Below the pieces are notes generated by a model. It saw only the letters and a program-made list of their open reading frames with translations, searched no databases and had not been told where the DNA came from. From Bacteroidota bacterium (GTDB lineage Bacteria; Bacteroidota; Bacteroidia; AKYH767-A; 2013-40CM-41-45): a stretch of DNA of 64,000 nt. Positions 37,290 to 46,649 of the stretch are shown here, one piece after another; position 1 is the first letter of the stretch, and every line of letters starts with the position of its first letter. The position numbers and the translations under genes are program-made. Location of the stretch: NCBI GenBank assembly GCA_016713765.1, contig JADJON010000001.1, forward strand, positions 992,001-1,056,000. Reading direction: 5' to 3'.

Positions 37290-37509
37290 AATGTCGCTCC
37301 GTAAGCCGCCTGAATGAAGAATGGTAATAATTCAGGTACAGTGACGCGAGCCTGTGAAATCAAAACCCCCAACATGTACCTCCCGACTCGTCCCTCGTCC
37401 CCCGTCCCCCGTCCCTCGCCCCTCGTCCCTCGTCCCTCCCCTCGTCCCTCGCCCCTCGTCCCTCGTCCCTCGTCCCTCGTCCCTCGCCCCTCGCATCTCG
37501 CTCCTCCCT
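37290..37509. repeat. CTCGTCC heptamer array
   Basis: After 90 bp of plain spacer, positions 37379-37505 are a dense array of 7-bp CTCGTCC / CTCGCCC units with a few frame slips, ending at the sdaA stop codon. The short proline/serine ORFs across it are repeat artefacts. Confidence 0.9.
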
Positions 37510-38943
37510 TCAGCACTCACTCAACCCCAACGGAACCGCCACCGCCAATCCGCCTTCTGCGGTTTCTTTGAACTTGTGGTTCATGTCGAGCGCGGTATGC
37601 CACATGGTCTTGACCACGTCGTCGAGGCTGACTTTCGCCTTGCTCGGATCGCTGTGCAGCGCGAGCTGCGCGGCTGTGATGGCTTTCACCGCGCCCATGG
37701 TGTTGCGTTCGATGCAGGGGATCTGCACCAGGCCTTTGATCGGGTCGCAGGTGAGTCCGAGGTGGTGTTCCATCGCGATCTCGGCGGCCATCATCACTTG
37801 CTGCGGATTGCCGCCCAGCCGTTCGGTCAGGGCGCCGGCCGCCATCGCGGATGATACGCCGATCTCTGCCTGGCAACCGCCCATCGCGGCCGATATCGTC
37901 GCGCCTTTCTTAAAGATGCTGCCGATCTCCGATGCGGTGAGCAGGAACCGTACGATGCGGTCGTCTTCTGCTCCGTCGCAGAACAATACGTAATAAAGCA
38001 GCACCGCCGGGATCACACCGGCTGCGCCGTTGGTAGGAGCCGTGACCACGCGTCCGAACGAGGCGTTCTCTTCGTTCACCGCCAACGCAAAACAGCTCAC
38101 CCAGTCGAGTGTGTACTGAAAGCCGCTGCCGCCCTCGCGGATGGCCTGCAGCCAGGCGGCGCTCGTTCCCGGGTTTGCGCCTTTCAGCAACTTGGCGTTC
38201 AGCGCGGCGGCGCGGCGGGTCACTTTCAGTCCGCCCGGCAACTCTCCGGTCGAATGACATCCCCGGTGTACACAGGTGAGCATCGTCTGCCAGATGTTGA
38301 GTACGCCTTCCCGGATCGTTTTTTCGTCCTGCCAGCAGCGTTCATTCTCCAGCACGATCTCCGATACCGGCAGCCCGGTGGTTTCACAGAACGCCAGTAC
38401 TTCCTTCGCGCTGTTGACCGGATACCGGAAGGCGGCTTTGCCGCTGTTGCCATGCTCGGTCTCGCCTTCGGTCACCACGAAGCCACCGCCAACCGAGTAA
38501 TACGTAGCCGACACTTCACGGCCATCGGCCATCGTAGCCTCGGCGACCAGCGCGTTGGGGTGGAAGGGAAGCGACTCGCTCATGCGGAAGACGAGATCGG
38601 TTTCGGGAACGAAACGGATCAGGTGCTTGCCGCCGAGGTGGAGTTCCTGCTTTTCACGGATACGATCGATCGTCGGTTGTACGGCATTCACGTCGAAGGT
38701 CACCGGATCGGCGCCCAGCAAGCCGAGCTGCAGGGCGATGTCGGTTCCGTGACCTTTACCGGTCTTTGCCAGTGAACCGTAGAGCTGGATCCGAACCCTG
38801 CTCACGGACTGCCAACCACCAGCGCGTTCGAGGTACTCGAGAAATCGCTGAGCGGCACGCCAGGGACCGAGCGTATGCGAACTGCTCGGACCAATGCCCA
38901 CCTTGAACATATCGAAAACGGAAATCTGCTCCTGTTCGGTCAT
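37510..38943 (-). CDS. sdaA: L-serine ammonia-lyase (iron-sulfur, single chain)
   Basis: This enzyme deaminates L-serine to pyruvate and ammonia in the cytoplasm using a [4Fe-4S] cluster. The 477-residue protein joins the beta and alpha domains in one chain. The N-terminal domain carries '[16 protein letters not shown]' and '[16 protein letters not shown]'. The alpha domain carries the cluster cysteines in '[17 protein letters not shown]', '[19 protein letters not shown]' and the conserved '[14 protein letters not shown]'. Its length is near the roughly 455 residues usual for this type. It is monocistronic, bounded by a repeat array downstream and a secreted-protein gene upstream. Confidence 0.96.
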   Translation of the reverse strand: MTEQEQISVFDMFKVGIGPSSSHTLGPWRAAQRFLEYLERAGGWQSVSRVRIQLYGSLAKTGKGHGTDIALQLGLLGADPVTFDVNAVQPTIDRIREKQELHLGGKHLIRFVPETDLVFRMSESLPFHPNALVAEATMADGREVSATYYSVGGGFVVTEGETEHGNSGKAAFRYPVNSAKEVLAFCETTGLPVSEIVLENERCWQDEKTIREGVLNIWQTMLTCVHRGCHSTGELPGGLKVTRRAAALNAKLLKGANPGTSAAWLQAIREGGSGFQYTLDWVSCFALAVNEENASFGRVVTAPTNGAAGVIPAVLLYYVLFCDGAEDDRIVRFLLTASEIGSIFKKGATISAAMGGCQAEIGVSSAMAAGALTERLGGNPQQVMMAAEIAMEHHLGLTCDPIKGLVQIPCIERNTMGAVKAITAAQLALHSDPSKAKVSLDDVVKTMWHTALDMNHKFKETAEGGLAVAVPLGLSEC

Positions 38944-39016
38944 AGCTGGATCGGATGCTCAAAAGTAAGCACCGGGAATGCAATGGATGGTAAGGGGTTT
39001 ACTGTTTAACCAACAA

Positions 39017-40495
39017 TCAGCGCAGGATCCTTCGGCTTGCACTGTGCTCGCCGTCGAAGTAGGAGACCAGGTAAACAGCCTGCTCGCCCGGTATCGACAA
39101 CCGCAGCTCGCGGCTACCCGCTTCCCAGGTGGTGACCGATACGGTGCGTCCCATCAGGTCGCGTACTGTTACTTGCGCGCTGCCGGTCTGTTCGCGGAGC
39201 AGGGTGTACGAGCCGTCGGGGCCGGTCCGGATACCCAACGCGATCTGCTGAGGAGCGCCGCCGAGTCCAAGCACGAAATCGCAAACCGAATCGCTGATGG
39301 CGGTGCAGCCCAGGAGGTCGGTCACTTCGCAGCGGAAGCAGCCGGGGAACGGCAGCGCAAGGCTGCTGCCGGTAGCTCCACTCACGGGAACACCGCCGCT
39401 GTACCACTGGTAGGAAAGGAAGGAACCGCTCACGCTGGCATAAGCCGTATCGTTCACGATGCTTACGACCGGCGTGTCGGGGCCCGCGGTGATTTGTACG
39501 AAGACGTTGTTGCTTTGTGCCGAACAAGTGCCGGTGGAAGTACTCACGTTGTACTGCCCGTCGCTGCACACGGTGATCGACTGGGTCGTTTCTCCGTTGC
39601 TCCACAAGTAATTGGGCAGGGTAGGGGCGGTGAGTACGGCGCAATCACCCGGACAAACACGCACGGTAGAAGGAGCGTTTTGTCCGTTGAACTGGATGCG
39701 GAAATCGGCGGTGGACTTGAAACTGCCGGCTTCCAGGAAAATGCCCGAATCATAGATGCCGTCGCCTACGTCGGCGATGACCATCTTCAGGTGGTAGGTG
39801 AGACAGGGCGAGACTTTCCGGCCGGCCGTGAGGATGGTCGTATAACCATCGTACTGCAGAAAGGTGCCGTTTAGGTTGTCAATGTAGTATTGACAATTCA
39901 CACACGGGCCGGTTGAGAGTGTTCCGACGGGCGTGAAACCGTTGTTGACGCTGTCAATCGTCACCGGCGTGGTGGTGCCGGGGATCAGGGCTACGTTCTC
40001 CGCTCCGTTGATACCCGGACCGCTGACGAAGAACGCGAAGATGTCGCTCACCCCGAGGTTGACGAATTCGTTGTACTCTTCGGAACCGAATCGGTAGTTG
40101 AAAGCGAAGGTGTCGGATGCCGGAACGAAATCGAATTCCAAAATGGTCGCGTCGAAGGTGAACGTGTTGTACACCGTGTCGAGTTGGGGGTCGCCCGGCT
40201 GCAGATTGTCGACCTGCGCGCTGTCGAGGTTGTTCGGTCCCGGGATGCGAAGCGGACTACCACTCGTGAGTACGATGCCGTTGCTCATGCCCAGGTTTCC
40301 GGTAGTGTCGGTGAACGAGCCCGTGGCCGTGAGCACGCCGGTGAACGAAACATTGCTGATCGTCACGCCCGGACCCACCAGGGTCTGTACCAGTTGCTGC
40401 GGGTTCAGCACGCCGCTGTTGACGATGAGCTGAGCGCGTAAGCTGTGATGCGTTAAAAACAAGAGGAACAGGATCAGGTAGCAGTTCTTTTTCAT
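39017..40495 (-). CDS. Choice-of-anchor-L domain secreted protein, T9SS type A
   Basis: The 492-residue protein has a signal peptide ('LILFLLFLTHHSLRAQ'), and the ATG at 40495 was chosen for that reason; the frame is open 153 bp further up. Residues of about 30-250 match the choice-of-anchor-L pattern: 'GMSNGIVLTSG', 'EFDFVPASDTFAFNYRFGSE', 'EYNEFVNLGVSDIFAFFVSG' and 'PCLTYHLKMVIADVGDGIYD'. Ig-like segments with paired Cys follow ('VCPGDCAVL', 'LPNYLWSNGETTQSITV'), then a C-terminal 'DGSYTLLREQTGSAQVTVRD' to 'SRRILR', which I read as a degenerate type A sorting domain. It is probably a secreted adhesin-like protein. Confidence 0.82.
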   Translation of the reverse strand: MKKNCYLILFLLFLTHHSLRAQLIVNSGVLNPQQLVQTLVGPGVTISNVSFTGVLTATGSFTDTTGNLGMSNGIVLTSGSPLRIPGPNNLDSAQVDNLQPGDPQLDTVYNTFTFDATILEFDFVPASDTFAFNYRFGSEEYNEFVNLGVSDIFAFFVSGPGINGAENVALIPGTTTPVTIDSVNNGFTPVGTLSTGPCVNCQYYIDNLNGTFLQYDGYTTILTAGRKVSPCLTYHLKMVIADVGDGIYDSGIFLEAGSFKSTADFRIQFNGQNAPSTVRVCPGDCAVLTAPTLPNYLWSNGETTQSITVCSDGQYNVSTSTGTCSAQSNNVFVQITAGPDTPVVSIVNDTAYASVSGSFLSYQWYSGGVPVSGATGSSLALPFPGCFRCEVTDLLGCTAISDSVCDFVLGLGGAPQQIALGIRTGPDGSYTLLREQTGSAQVTVRDLMGRTVSVTTWEAGSRELRLSIPGEQAVYLVSYFDGEHSASRRILR

Positions 40496-40706
40496 AGCTT
40501 CGGTGTAATGCCGGTCGGCAGCGATGTTGAATTTATCGAATTCCCGTGCATTTCCCGGGGCCCTCGTCACGGCATCGGGCATATTCCTGAAATTATTGAT
40601 AAGTATATGATAATCAATAATATAAATTGAATCCCTGGCCTGTAACAAATGACCCGGGAGCCCGTCCCATAATTAGATCACTGATTTCCGACCCCCACCG
40701 GGAACC

Positions 40707-41192
40707 ATGACCACAAAAGAATACAACGATTGTGTCGAGCGGCACGCAGACGGTCTGTACCGTTTCATCCTGAAGAACATGCGGGATGAAGACGAGGCAC
40801 GTGACGTGGTGCAGGATACCTTCGAAAAAATGTGGCGCAACGTGGATAACATTGACGGAAACAAGGCCAAGAGTTACCTGTTCACCACGGGTTATCATAC
40901 CATGATCGACCGCATCCGGAAAAAGTCGCGCACCAGCGAACTCACCGAAGCGCACGAAGAAAGTCTGCAGCATTCCCAACAGTATTCCGATCTCAAACAG
41001 ATCCTCCACCAGGCGGTCAACAAACTCCCGGAGATCCAAAAAGCCGTGCTGACGCTGCGCGACTTCGAAGGTTACAGCTACGCCGAAATCGGCCAGATCA
41101 CCGGCCTCAACGAATCACAAGTCAAAGTCTACATCTACCGCGCCCGATTGTTCCTCAAGCAGTACATCGGGTCGTTGGAGGTGGTTGTTTGA
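40707..41192 (+). CDS. ECF RNA polymerase sigma-70 factor
   Basis: The 161-residue extracytoplasmic-function sigma factor has region 2 at about 10-75 ('ADGLYRFILKNMRDEDEARD', 'DTFEKMW', 'AKSYLFTTGYHTMIDRIRKK') and region 4 at about 95-155 ('LPEIQKAVLTLRDFEGYSYA', 'EIGQITGLNESQVKVYIYRA'). It directs polymerase to a small regulon once released by its anti-sigma factor. The next gene on the same strand looks like that anti-sigma factor. The AT-rich 210 bp upstream (with TAAGTATATGATAATCAATA at about 40590-40610) presumably holds its promoter. Confidence 0.93.
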   Translation: MTTKEYNDCVERHADGLYRFILKNMRDEDEARDVVQDTFEKMWRNVDNIDGNKAKSYLFTTGYHTMIDRIRKKSRTSELTEAHEESLQHSQQYSDLKQILHQAVNKLPEIQKAVLTLRDFEGYSYAEIGQITGLNESQVKVYIYRARLFLKQYIGSLEVVV

Positions 41193-41389
41193 GGAGTGAA
41201 CAGTGAACAGTGAATAGTGAACAGTGAATAGTGAACAGTAAATAGTAAATAGTCCTTTTTCAACTCGAAACCCGAAACTCGAAACTCGAAACTCGAAACC
41301 CGGAACCCGCTTGCCTGCCGTAGCTTTAGCGTAGGCAGGAAGCCCTAAACCTCCAACCCTCGTCCCTCGCCCCTCGCCCCTCGTCCCTC
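41193..41389. repeat. Spacer built from four successive repeat families
   Basis: The whole gap between the sigma and anti-sigma genes is repetitive. AGTGAAC/AGTGAATAG heptamers occupy 41196-41252, and CTCGAAA heptamers 41263-41305. The CCTGCC...GTAGCTTTAGCGTAGGCAGG dispersed repeat lies at 41306-41343, and CTCGTCC heptamers at 41358-41389. Confidence 0.9.
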
Positions 41390-42505
41390 ATGTTAACCCG
41401 ATCCAACTACGAATCCTTCTTCCTCGACTACCACGAGGGGAACCTCAGCGATGCGCTGAAGGCGGAGGTGTTGGCTTTTCTGGATCAGAATCCGGACCTG
41501 CGGGAAGAGTTTGAGCAGTTTGCTGCTATTACGTTGGAGCCGGAGCCGGTCGTTTTTTCGGAGAAATCTTTGTTGCTGAAAAAACCATCGGTCGACCAGC
41601 ACGATACCGAGCAGTTGATCGCGCTGCACGAAGGTGATTTGTCCCTTCTTGAAGCGCAGCAACTTCAAAAGCGTTTCGAGCAGGAGCCGGCCCTTCGCAA
41701 GGAGTCCGGGTTGATCGCCCGCCTTCGCATCGAGCCCGATCATTCGGTGGTGTTCCCTGACCACAATAGCCTAAAGAAGGGAGGACGCGTCATTGCCTTC
41801 CGGACCCGGGTATATCAGTCGCTTTCCATCGCTGCTGCCATTGTGATCTTACTCCTGGCGTATGTCTACTTCCGTTCCGAAGAACAACCGATGACGGCCG
41901 ATCGTCACGTCGTTCCTGCAGATTCTTCCGATACTTCCAATCCGGAAAAGCGGATCATGCCGCTGGAAAAGCAAGTACCACCTTCGACGCAGTACGCCGG
42001 TTTGCCGGTGGACACTTCCAAAGAATCGGCACCTGTTCGTCAGCTCAAAGAGAAGCAGAAGTCGGTGGCAGCGGATCCGGGCTCGTCTTACGCGCAAAAA
42101 GCGCCGGCTCCGCGTCCGATCTTCGAACAACCGAAGCAGCAGATCCGGGAGCAGTCGCCGGAACAAAAGCAGAGCATTCAGCCTGAGCAATCGCCACTAC
42201 CGGAGCCGGTGTTCGCGCAGCAACCAACTCCCGCCAAATCCGAACCCTTACGTCCGGCCGGTGTCGTCAACGGCAGTGAATCCCTGGCCGATATTTTCTC
42301 CGAGCAGGAACTCGCCGAGCTCGGTCTGCGTGAACAGACTACCAAAGACGGACAACTCTGGAAGATCGTCGAAAAAGGCGCCCGGAAGTTGGGAGAAGCG
42401 ACCGGCTCCGACGTAGCCGTCGACCATCAGTCGGATCCCGTCACCCAATCCAACACCTACGCACTCGCTATCGGCAAGTTCTCCATCCGTCGTTCCGGCC
42501 GGTAA
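41390..42505 (+). CDS. Putative transmembrane anti-sigma factor
   Basis: The 371-residue protein follows the ECF sigma gene. Its N-terminal cytoplasmic part repeats a motif 'FFLDYHEGNLSDALKAEVLA' and 'LIALHEGDLSLLEAQQLQK', the 'L..Y.EG.LS..E...V..FL' pattern seen in Bacteroidota anti-sigma and zf-HC2-like proteins. No zinc-binding Cys is present. One transmembrane helix lies at about 146-163 ('LSIAAAIVILLLAYVYF'). The periplasmic half is a long Pro/Gln-rich linker (about 200-295) followed by a small conserved-looking end ('LADIFSEQELAELGLREQ'). I infer that it sequesters the adjacent sigma factor and senses a periplasmic or envelope signal. No family name is certain. Confidence 0.7.
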   Translation: MLTRSNYESFFLDYHEGNLSDALKAEVLAFLDQNPDLREEFEQFAAITLEPEPVVFSEKSLLLKKPSVDQHDTEQLIALHEGDLSLLEAQQLQKRFEQEPALRKESGLIARLRIEPDHSVVFPDHNSLKKGGRVIAFRTRVYQSLSIAAAIVILLLAYVYFRSEEQPMTADRHVVPADSSDTSNPEKRIMPLEKQVPPSTQYAGLPVDTSKESAPVRQLKEKQKSVAADPGSSYAQKAPAPRPIFEQPKQQIREQSPEQKQSIQPEQSPLPEPVFAQQPTPAKSEPLRPAGVVNGSESLADIFSEQELAELGLREQTTKDGQLWKIVEKGARKLGEATGSDVAVDHQSDPVTQSNTYALAIGKFSIRRSGR

Positions 42506-42959
42506 GTAGGTCCGAGCAACGGGACTGAGGTGAAAATGTTCCGAGTTCCCTGCCTACGCTAAAGCTTCGGCAGGCAGGCGTGTTCCGTGTTTTGAGTTTC
42601 GTGCTAGCCTGCCGAAGCTTTAGCGCAGGCAGGCAGGCAGGCAGGCGGGTTTCGTGTTTTCAGTGATTGTGACAACGAATCTTCCGTCGCAACCCTTTTT
42701 ATCGATTGACCAAGCCGTGACCAGGCTTCATAAAGATCCCTAATCTCCAATAACCAATTACTAATTACAAATTACTAATTACTAATTCCCAGTTTCCACC
42801 CCCTCGTCCCTCGTCCCACGTCCCTCGTCCCTCGTCCCACCTCCCTCGTCCCACGTCCCTCCCTCCCGGTCTCGCACTTTTTTTTCTCATCCTGTAACAA
42901 CCGCCCCACTCAACCGTCCTATTCATAAACAAGCGAAAAACAAACTAAATCCTACACAT
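42506..42959. repeat. Repeat-rich spacer before the GIN-domain gene
   Basis: Two copies of the dispersed hairpin repeat lie at 42546-42582 and 42606-42650, in opposite orientations; the second ends in a (GGCAGGCA)n slip. AATTACT heptamers occupy 42748-42790, and CTCGTCC/CCACGTCC heptamers 42803-42866. A T8 tract lies at 42887-42894. No gene is seen. Confidence 0.85.
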
Positions 42960-44351
42960 ATGAAACGCTTCATGCTCTCTTTCGCACTGGCTATCCTCGG
43001 GATGACGGGTGCCAGCGCACAGACCACGGAAACCCGGGAGTTGCCTCCCTTCACCGGAATCGATATCCGCTCCGTGGCCAAGGTCTTCATCCGTCAGGAT
43101 GCAACCCAGGAAGTCAAGATCGTCAGCGGTGACCGTAGCGAAGCTACTGAGACCCGCGTCGATGGTGGTACCCTGAACATCGACGGCGCCGGTTCGACGA
43201 TCTACATCGCACTGCCCTCCCTCGAGCGTATTGAGGTTTCCGGTCGCGCCAGCATCATGGGTCAATCGACTTTTACGGGAAAGGCCCTCCTGATCGATAT
43301 CGGCGGCGACGGTAAGATCACACTCGACGTGCAATACGAATCGCTGAGCGCGAACATTTCCGGACTGGGTTCCATCATACTCAGCGGCGCTGTAACCAAC
43401 GCCAACCTCAAGATCTCCGGCTCCGGTAAAGTGGAAGCGCTCGATCTGAAAGCCACCAACTGCAATGCCAGCATTTCCGGCCTGGGTAAGTGCAGCATCG
43501 ATGTTACCGATAACCTGAACACGAACATCAGCGGCAGCGGTACGGTCGCCTACAAGAACGCTCCCAAGAACATTTCGCAGAACGTCACCGGCCTGGGGCG
43601 GGTAGTCACCAACGAGTCGCTCAACATCAAACGCGATACGACACACCTGACCTTTGGGGATTCGGAAGTGCTCATCATCTCCGCAAAGGACAGCCTCAAG
43701 GCGCGCAAGAAGCATGACGTGAAGCCGATCTGGGCGGGCCTTGATTTGGGCATGAATACTTACATGACCCGCGACAACTCCTTCAGTCTGCCTGCCGGCT
43801 GGAACGGTTTCGAGCTGCGCGAAGAGAAGTCCATCTCGGTCGGACTCAACCTGCTGCAGAAGGACGTGCAACTCGGCAAGAGTAACTTCTGGTTCCTCAC
43901 CGGACTGGGCGTTACCTGGAATAACTACCGCTTCTCCAACAACGTTTCCCTGAGCAACAAAGACGGACGCGTTTCTGCCGTCGTTGACACTACCAGTGAG
44001 ATCAAATACCAGAAGTCGAAACTCACAGCCAGTTACCTGACCGTGCCCGTACTGTTCGAGTACTTCACCAGCAAGGACAAGAAGAAGGCGTTTCACTTCA
44101 CTGCCGGCGCCATGCTTGGGCTCCGTATCGGTTCCCATACCAAACAGAAGTATGAGCTCGACGGCAAGACCGAAAAACCCAAGACCTACGACAACTTCTA
44201 CCTGAACCCGTTCCGCTACGGCGCCCGCTTCGCGATGGGCTATGGTAACTTCAACCTCTTCGCGGATTACTACTTCTCTTCGCTCTTCAAAGACAACAAA
44301 GGTCCTGAGCTCTATCCGGTGAATGTCGGAATCACGATCGCGGGATGGTGA
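42960..44351 (+). CDS. GIN-domain (DUF2807) protein fused to an outer-membrane beta-barrel
   Basis: The 463-residue exported protein has a signal peptide (1-20, 'GMTGASAQ'). The first half (about 27-225) is a DUF2807/GIN 'head' beta-helix with repeated 'ISGSGKVEALDLKATNCNAS'-type rungs ('ISGLGS', 'ISGSGT', 'VTGLGRV'). The second half (about 255-463) looks like an outer-membrane beta-barrel: alternating aromatic strands such as 'NFWFLTGLGVTWNNYRFSNN', 'FRYGARFAMGYGNFNLFADY' and 'PVNVGITIAGW'. It lies downstream of the ECF sigma and anti-sigma genes, a common Bacteroidota arrangement in which such proteins belong to the regulon. The function of GIN domains is not established. Confidence 0.8.
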   Translation: MKRFMLSFALAILGMTGASAQTTETRELPPFTGIDIRSVAKVFIRQDATQEVKIVSGDRSEATETRVDGGTLNIDGAGSTIYIALPSLERIEVSGRASIMGQSTFTGKALLIDIGGDGKITLDVQYESLSANISGLGSIILSGAVTNANLKISGSGKVEALDLKATNCNASISGLGKCSIDVTDNLNTNISGSGTVAYKNAPKNISQNVTGLGRVVTNESLNIKRDTTHLTFGDSEVLIISAKDSLKARKKHDVKPIWAGLDLGMNTYMTRDNSFSLPAGWNGFELREEKSISVGLNLLQKDVQLGKSNFWFLTGLGVTWNNYRFSNNVSLSNKDGRVSAVVDTTSEIKYQKSKLTASYLTVPVLFEYFTSKDKKKAFHFTAGAMLGLRIGSHTKQKYELDGKTEKPKTYDNFYLNPFRYGARFAMGYGNFNLFADYYFSSLFKDNKGPELYPVNVGITIAGW

Positions 44352-44512
44352 TTCGAAGTTGGTGATTGGTAACTGGTAACTGGTAATTAGTTCTTGGATA
44401 GTAGAAACGCCTCAGGTCATTTCATCAACGACCAACGACCAATCACCAACCACCAACCACCAATCACCAATCACCAATTACTAATTACCAGTTACTAGTT
44501 TCTAATTACGAC
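44352..44512. repeat. Heptamer arrays between the two GIN-domain genes
   Basis: TGGTAAC/TGGTGAT heptamers lie at 44359-44392. CGACCAA, ACCACCA, ATCACCA and AATTACC heptamers grade into one another at 44429-44512. A CCCACCCACC run follows. Confidence 0.85.
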
Positions 44513-44559
44513 CTACCCACCCACCCACCCCTCACTCCAACCCCATAACTCCTCACCCC

Positions 44560-45258
44560 ATGAAACCCATCCTCGCCCTCCTGGCATTCTTCATCAGCCT
44601 GAATGCCTCCGCCTGTAACCTGGAAGGTTCGGGCCATCCGAAATCCGAACAACGAAACTTGCCCGCCTTCAACGGTATCGACCTGCGCTGCGGCGCTAAC
44701 GTGATCGTTGCGCAGGGTGACAAACAGGATGTCCGCATCGAAGCCGATGACAACCTGCTGTCCAAGATCACCACAGAAGTGAAGAACGACGAGCTGGTGA
44801 TTGATTTCACCCGAGATTTTCGTTCCAAGAGTGGCGTGAACATCTACATCACAATGCCCGCGCTCTGCCTGGTTGAACTAACAGGCTCCGGCAACATCAC
44901 CGCTACCGGCACTTTCAGTTGTGATTTCCTGAACCTGCGCCTGTCGGGCTCGGGTGATATCAAAGGCCGGTTCGAAGCGAAGTCGCTCAAGGCCGCCCTG
45001 GCCGGCTCCGGCACGATGTCACTTTCCGGAAGCGTCGCGGAATCCGATATCCGCATCAGCGGCTCGGGCAACATCAATGCCCGCGAGTTGAAAATGTTCA
45101 CCAGCGCGATCTCCATCACCGGCAGTGGCAATACTGAGGTCGATGTCGCCAACAACTTAAAGGTGGACATCACCGGCTCCGGAAACGTTTACTATGTATC
45201 CGAGCCCGCACACCTGCAAACCAGGATTACCGGTTCGGGAAATGTCGGGAAGGTGTAG
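44560..45258 (+). CDS. GIN-domain (DUF2807) secreted protein
   Basis: The 232-residue protein has a signal sequence (1-19, 'ILALLAFFISLNASAC'). The Cys at the end might be lipidated, but the preceding residues fit a lipobox poorly. The rest is a DUF2807/GIN beta-helix with many 'SGSGxI' rungs ('VELTGSGNITATGTFSCDF', 'LRLSGSGDIKGRFEAKSLKA', 'ITGSGNTEVDVANNLKVDI', 'ITGSGNVGKV'). It parallels the N-terminal half of the 42960 product but lacks the barrel. It probably belongs to the same sigma-controlled group. Its molecular role is unknown. Confidence 0.82.
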   Translation: MKPILALLAFFISLNASACNLEGSGHPKSEQRNLPAFNGIDLRCGANVIVAQGDKQDVRIEADDNLLSKITTEVKNDELVIDFTRDFRSKSGVNIYITMPALCLVELTGSGNITATGTFSCDFLNLRLSGSGDIKGRFEAKSLKAALAGSGTMSLSGSVAESDIRISGSGNINARELKMFTSAISITGSGNTEVDVANNLKVDITGSGNVYYVSEPAHLQTRITGSGNVGKV

Positions 45259-45263
45259 GCTAG

Positions 45264-45300
45264 AGTGAGCAGTGAATAGTGAATAGTGAACAGTGAATGG
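45264..45300. repeat. AGTGAATAG heptamer run
   Basis: A short array of 7-bp AGTGAAT/AGTGAAC units lies directly after the GIN gene and about 60 bp before the IS copy. Confidence 0.8.
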
Positions 45301-45396
45301 TGCTGGTCGAACCTTTTTTCATGGACCGGGATCGTTTGGGAGAGGTTACTGGTTGTTAATTTGTAATAGTTAGAACTTCACCTGACAGACAGGGTT

Positions 45397-45460
45397 GGTT
45401 AAAAGTTATTTCCGGTCTGACGGATTTTTAAGGATCCGTCGCCCGGAATAACTTTTAACC
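45397..45460. other. Long hairpin at the 3' end of the transposase gene
   Basis: GGTTAAAAGTTATT (45397-45410) pairs with AATAACTTTTAACC (45447-45460). CCGG pairs with CCGG inside, and GACGGAT (45419-45425) with ATCCGTC (45434-45440). The transposase stop codon (45455-45457) lies inside the right arm. It is present in all three copies. Such a structure could block transcription or translation entering from outside the element. Confidence 0.8.
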
Positions 45461-46501
45461 GGTTGCTAATTTATCGAGCATTTTACTTTGCGCCAAGGGT
45501 ATGCTGTCCAGGAATGTCTCCATTGGTGTTTTACCAAAGCAGTATTTTCCGGTGTGTGTCCTTTCACAGTTGTACTCTTCTATCCACTGATCCAGATCCT
45601 TCTGTAATTCCTCCAGCGATCCAAAGACCTTTTTTCGGAAGGCAACCGCATAAAACTCGTTCTGGATTGTCCGATGGAAGCGTTCGCAGATGCCGTTGGT
45701 TTGAGGATGCCGGGCCTTGGTACGGCTATGATCGATATCCTCCAGTGTCAGATAAAGACTGTACTCATGACTCTCCCGCTTGCCGTTGTACTCTGTACCC
45801 CGGTCTGTGAGTACCCGAAGCAGCGGCAAGCCATGCTCCTCAAAGAATGGTAGCACCTTGTCGTTGAGCATATCGGCTGCCGTCAAGGCGTTCTTACGGT
45901 CATACAATTTGGCAAAGGCTACTTTGCTGTAGGTGTCGATGAAGGTTTGCTGGTAAATCCGGCCTACACCCTTGATATTGCCCACATAATACGTGTCCTG
46001 GGCTCCAAGGTAACCGGGGTGTTCGGTTTCAATCTCGCCAATGGCTTCCTGCTGTTCCCGTTTCTTTTCCATGGCAACCAGTTGCGCTTCGGTGAGAATC
46101 AGTCCGTCTTGAGCCACTTTCGCCTCCAAAGCGCTCAGACGCTTGGCAAAGGTCTCCAGATCATGCCGCATCCAGATATACCGTACCCCGGCCGGTGAAA
46201 CAGAAATCCCCTTCTTACGCAACTCGTTCGATGCACGAAGCTGACCGTAGGCCGGATAGTCTGTGGCCATCTGTACGATGGCGTTCTCCCAGGCTATATC
46301 CATCCGATTGGCCAGTATCGGCTTCTTCCGACTGATCTCTTGCAGAGCCGTCTCCCCACCGGTATCGTACAACTCTTTGATCCGATAGAAACTATCCCGT
46401 GAATAGCCCATCACTTTGCACGCCTGGGATACATTACCCAATTGTTCGGCTAACTTCAACAAGCCTAACTTGGTTTTGATTAACTTAGCTTCTGTATTCA
46501 T
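45455..46501 (-). CDS. IS481-family DDE transposase (copy 1, intact)
   Basis: The 348-residue transposase has an N-terminal helix-turn-helix (about 8-55, '[20 protein letters not shown]', 'SRDSFYRI'). A second winged-helix-like part ('[20 protein letters not shown]', '[11 protein letters not shown]') and an rve integrase core follow. The likely catalytic triad is the Asp in '[13 protein letters not shown]', the Asp in '[11 protein letters not shown]' and the Glu in '[19 protein letters not shown]'. The end '[19 protein letters not shown]' is typical of the family. The reading frame is intact, unlike copy 2. Transcription runs leftward, away from the nuo operon's end. Confidence 0.94.
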   Translation of the reverse strand: MNTEAKLIKTKLGLLKLAEQLGNVSQACKVMGYSRDSFYRIKELYDTGGETALQEISRKKPILANRMDIAWENAIVQMATDYPAYGQLRASNELRKKGISVSPAGVRYIWMRHDLETFAKRLSALEAKVAQDGLILTEAQLVAMEKKREQQEAIGEIETEHPGYLGAQDTYYVGNIKGVGRIYQQTFIDTYSKVAFAKLYDRKNALTAADMLNDKVLPFFEEHGLPLLRVLTDRGTEYNGKRESHEYSLYLTLEDIDHSRTKARHPQTNGICERFHRTIQNEFYAVAFRKKVFGSLEELQKDLDQWIEEYNCERTHTGKYCFGKTPMETFLDSIPLAQSKMLDKLATG

Positions 46502-46649
46502 TGTTTGACAGTTTAGGGGTTATTGTTATGTTTCGTATCCTAAAGATAACCCTTATCTGTCAGATTAAATACTAACTAGTACAGTTAATTACAAGTTTCC
46601 AGTTACAAGTATTTTCAGTTAGCCAGCCGGATCTTGGATGTTCTATGCT

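Larger units (their letters stand above)
45355..46590 (-). mobile_element. IS481-like insertion sequence, copy 1, with 7-bp target duplication
   Basis: The element spans 45362-46583 (1,222 bp). It begins TGTAATAGTTAG and ends CTAACTAGTACA. The termini are imperfect inverted repeats sharing TGTA(A/C)TAGTTAG and CTGACAGA. The 7-bp sequence GTTAATT flanks it directly on both sides (45355-45361 and 46584-46590), a target-site duplication. It carries one intact transposase gene. Copy 2 (60709-61930) has the same length, and copy 3 starts at 63643. Confidence 0.93.

Noticed and set aside
37314..37571. Proline/serine-rich ORFs across the CTCGTCC array
   Set aside because: They are direct translations of a 7-bp repeat in several frames and show no conserved protein features.
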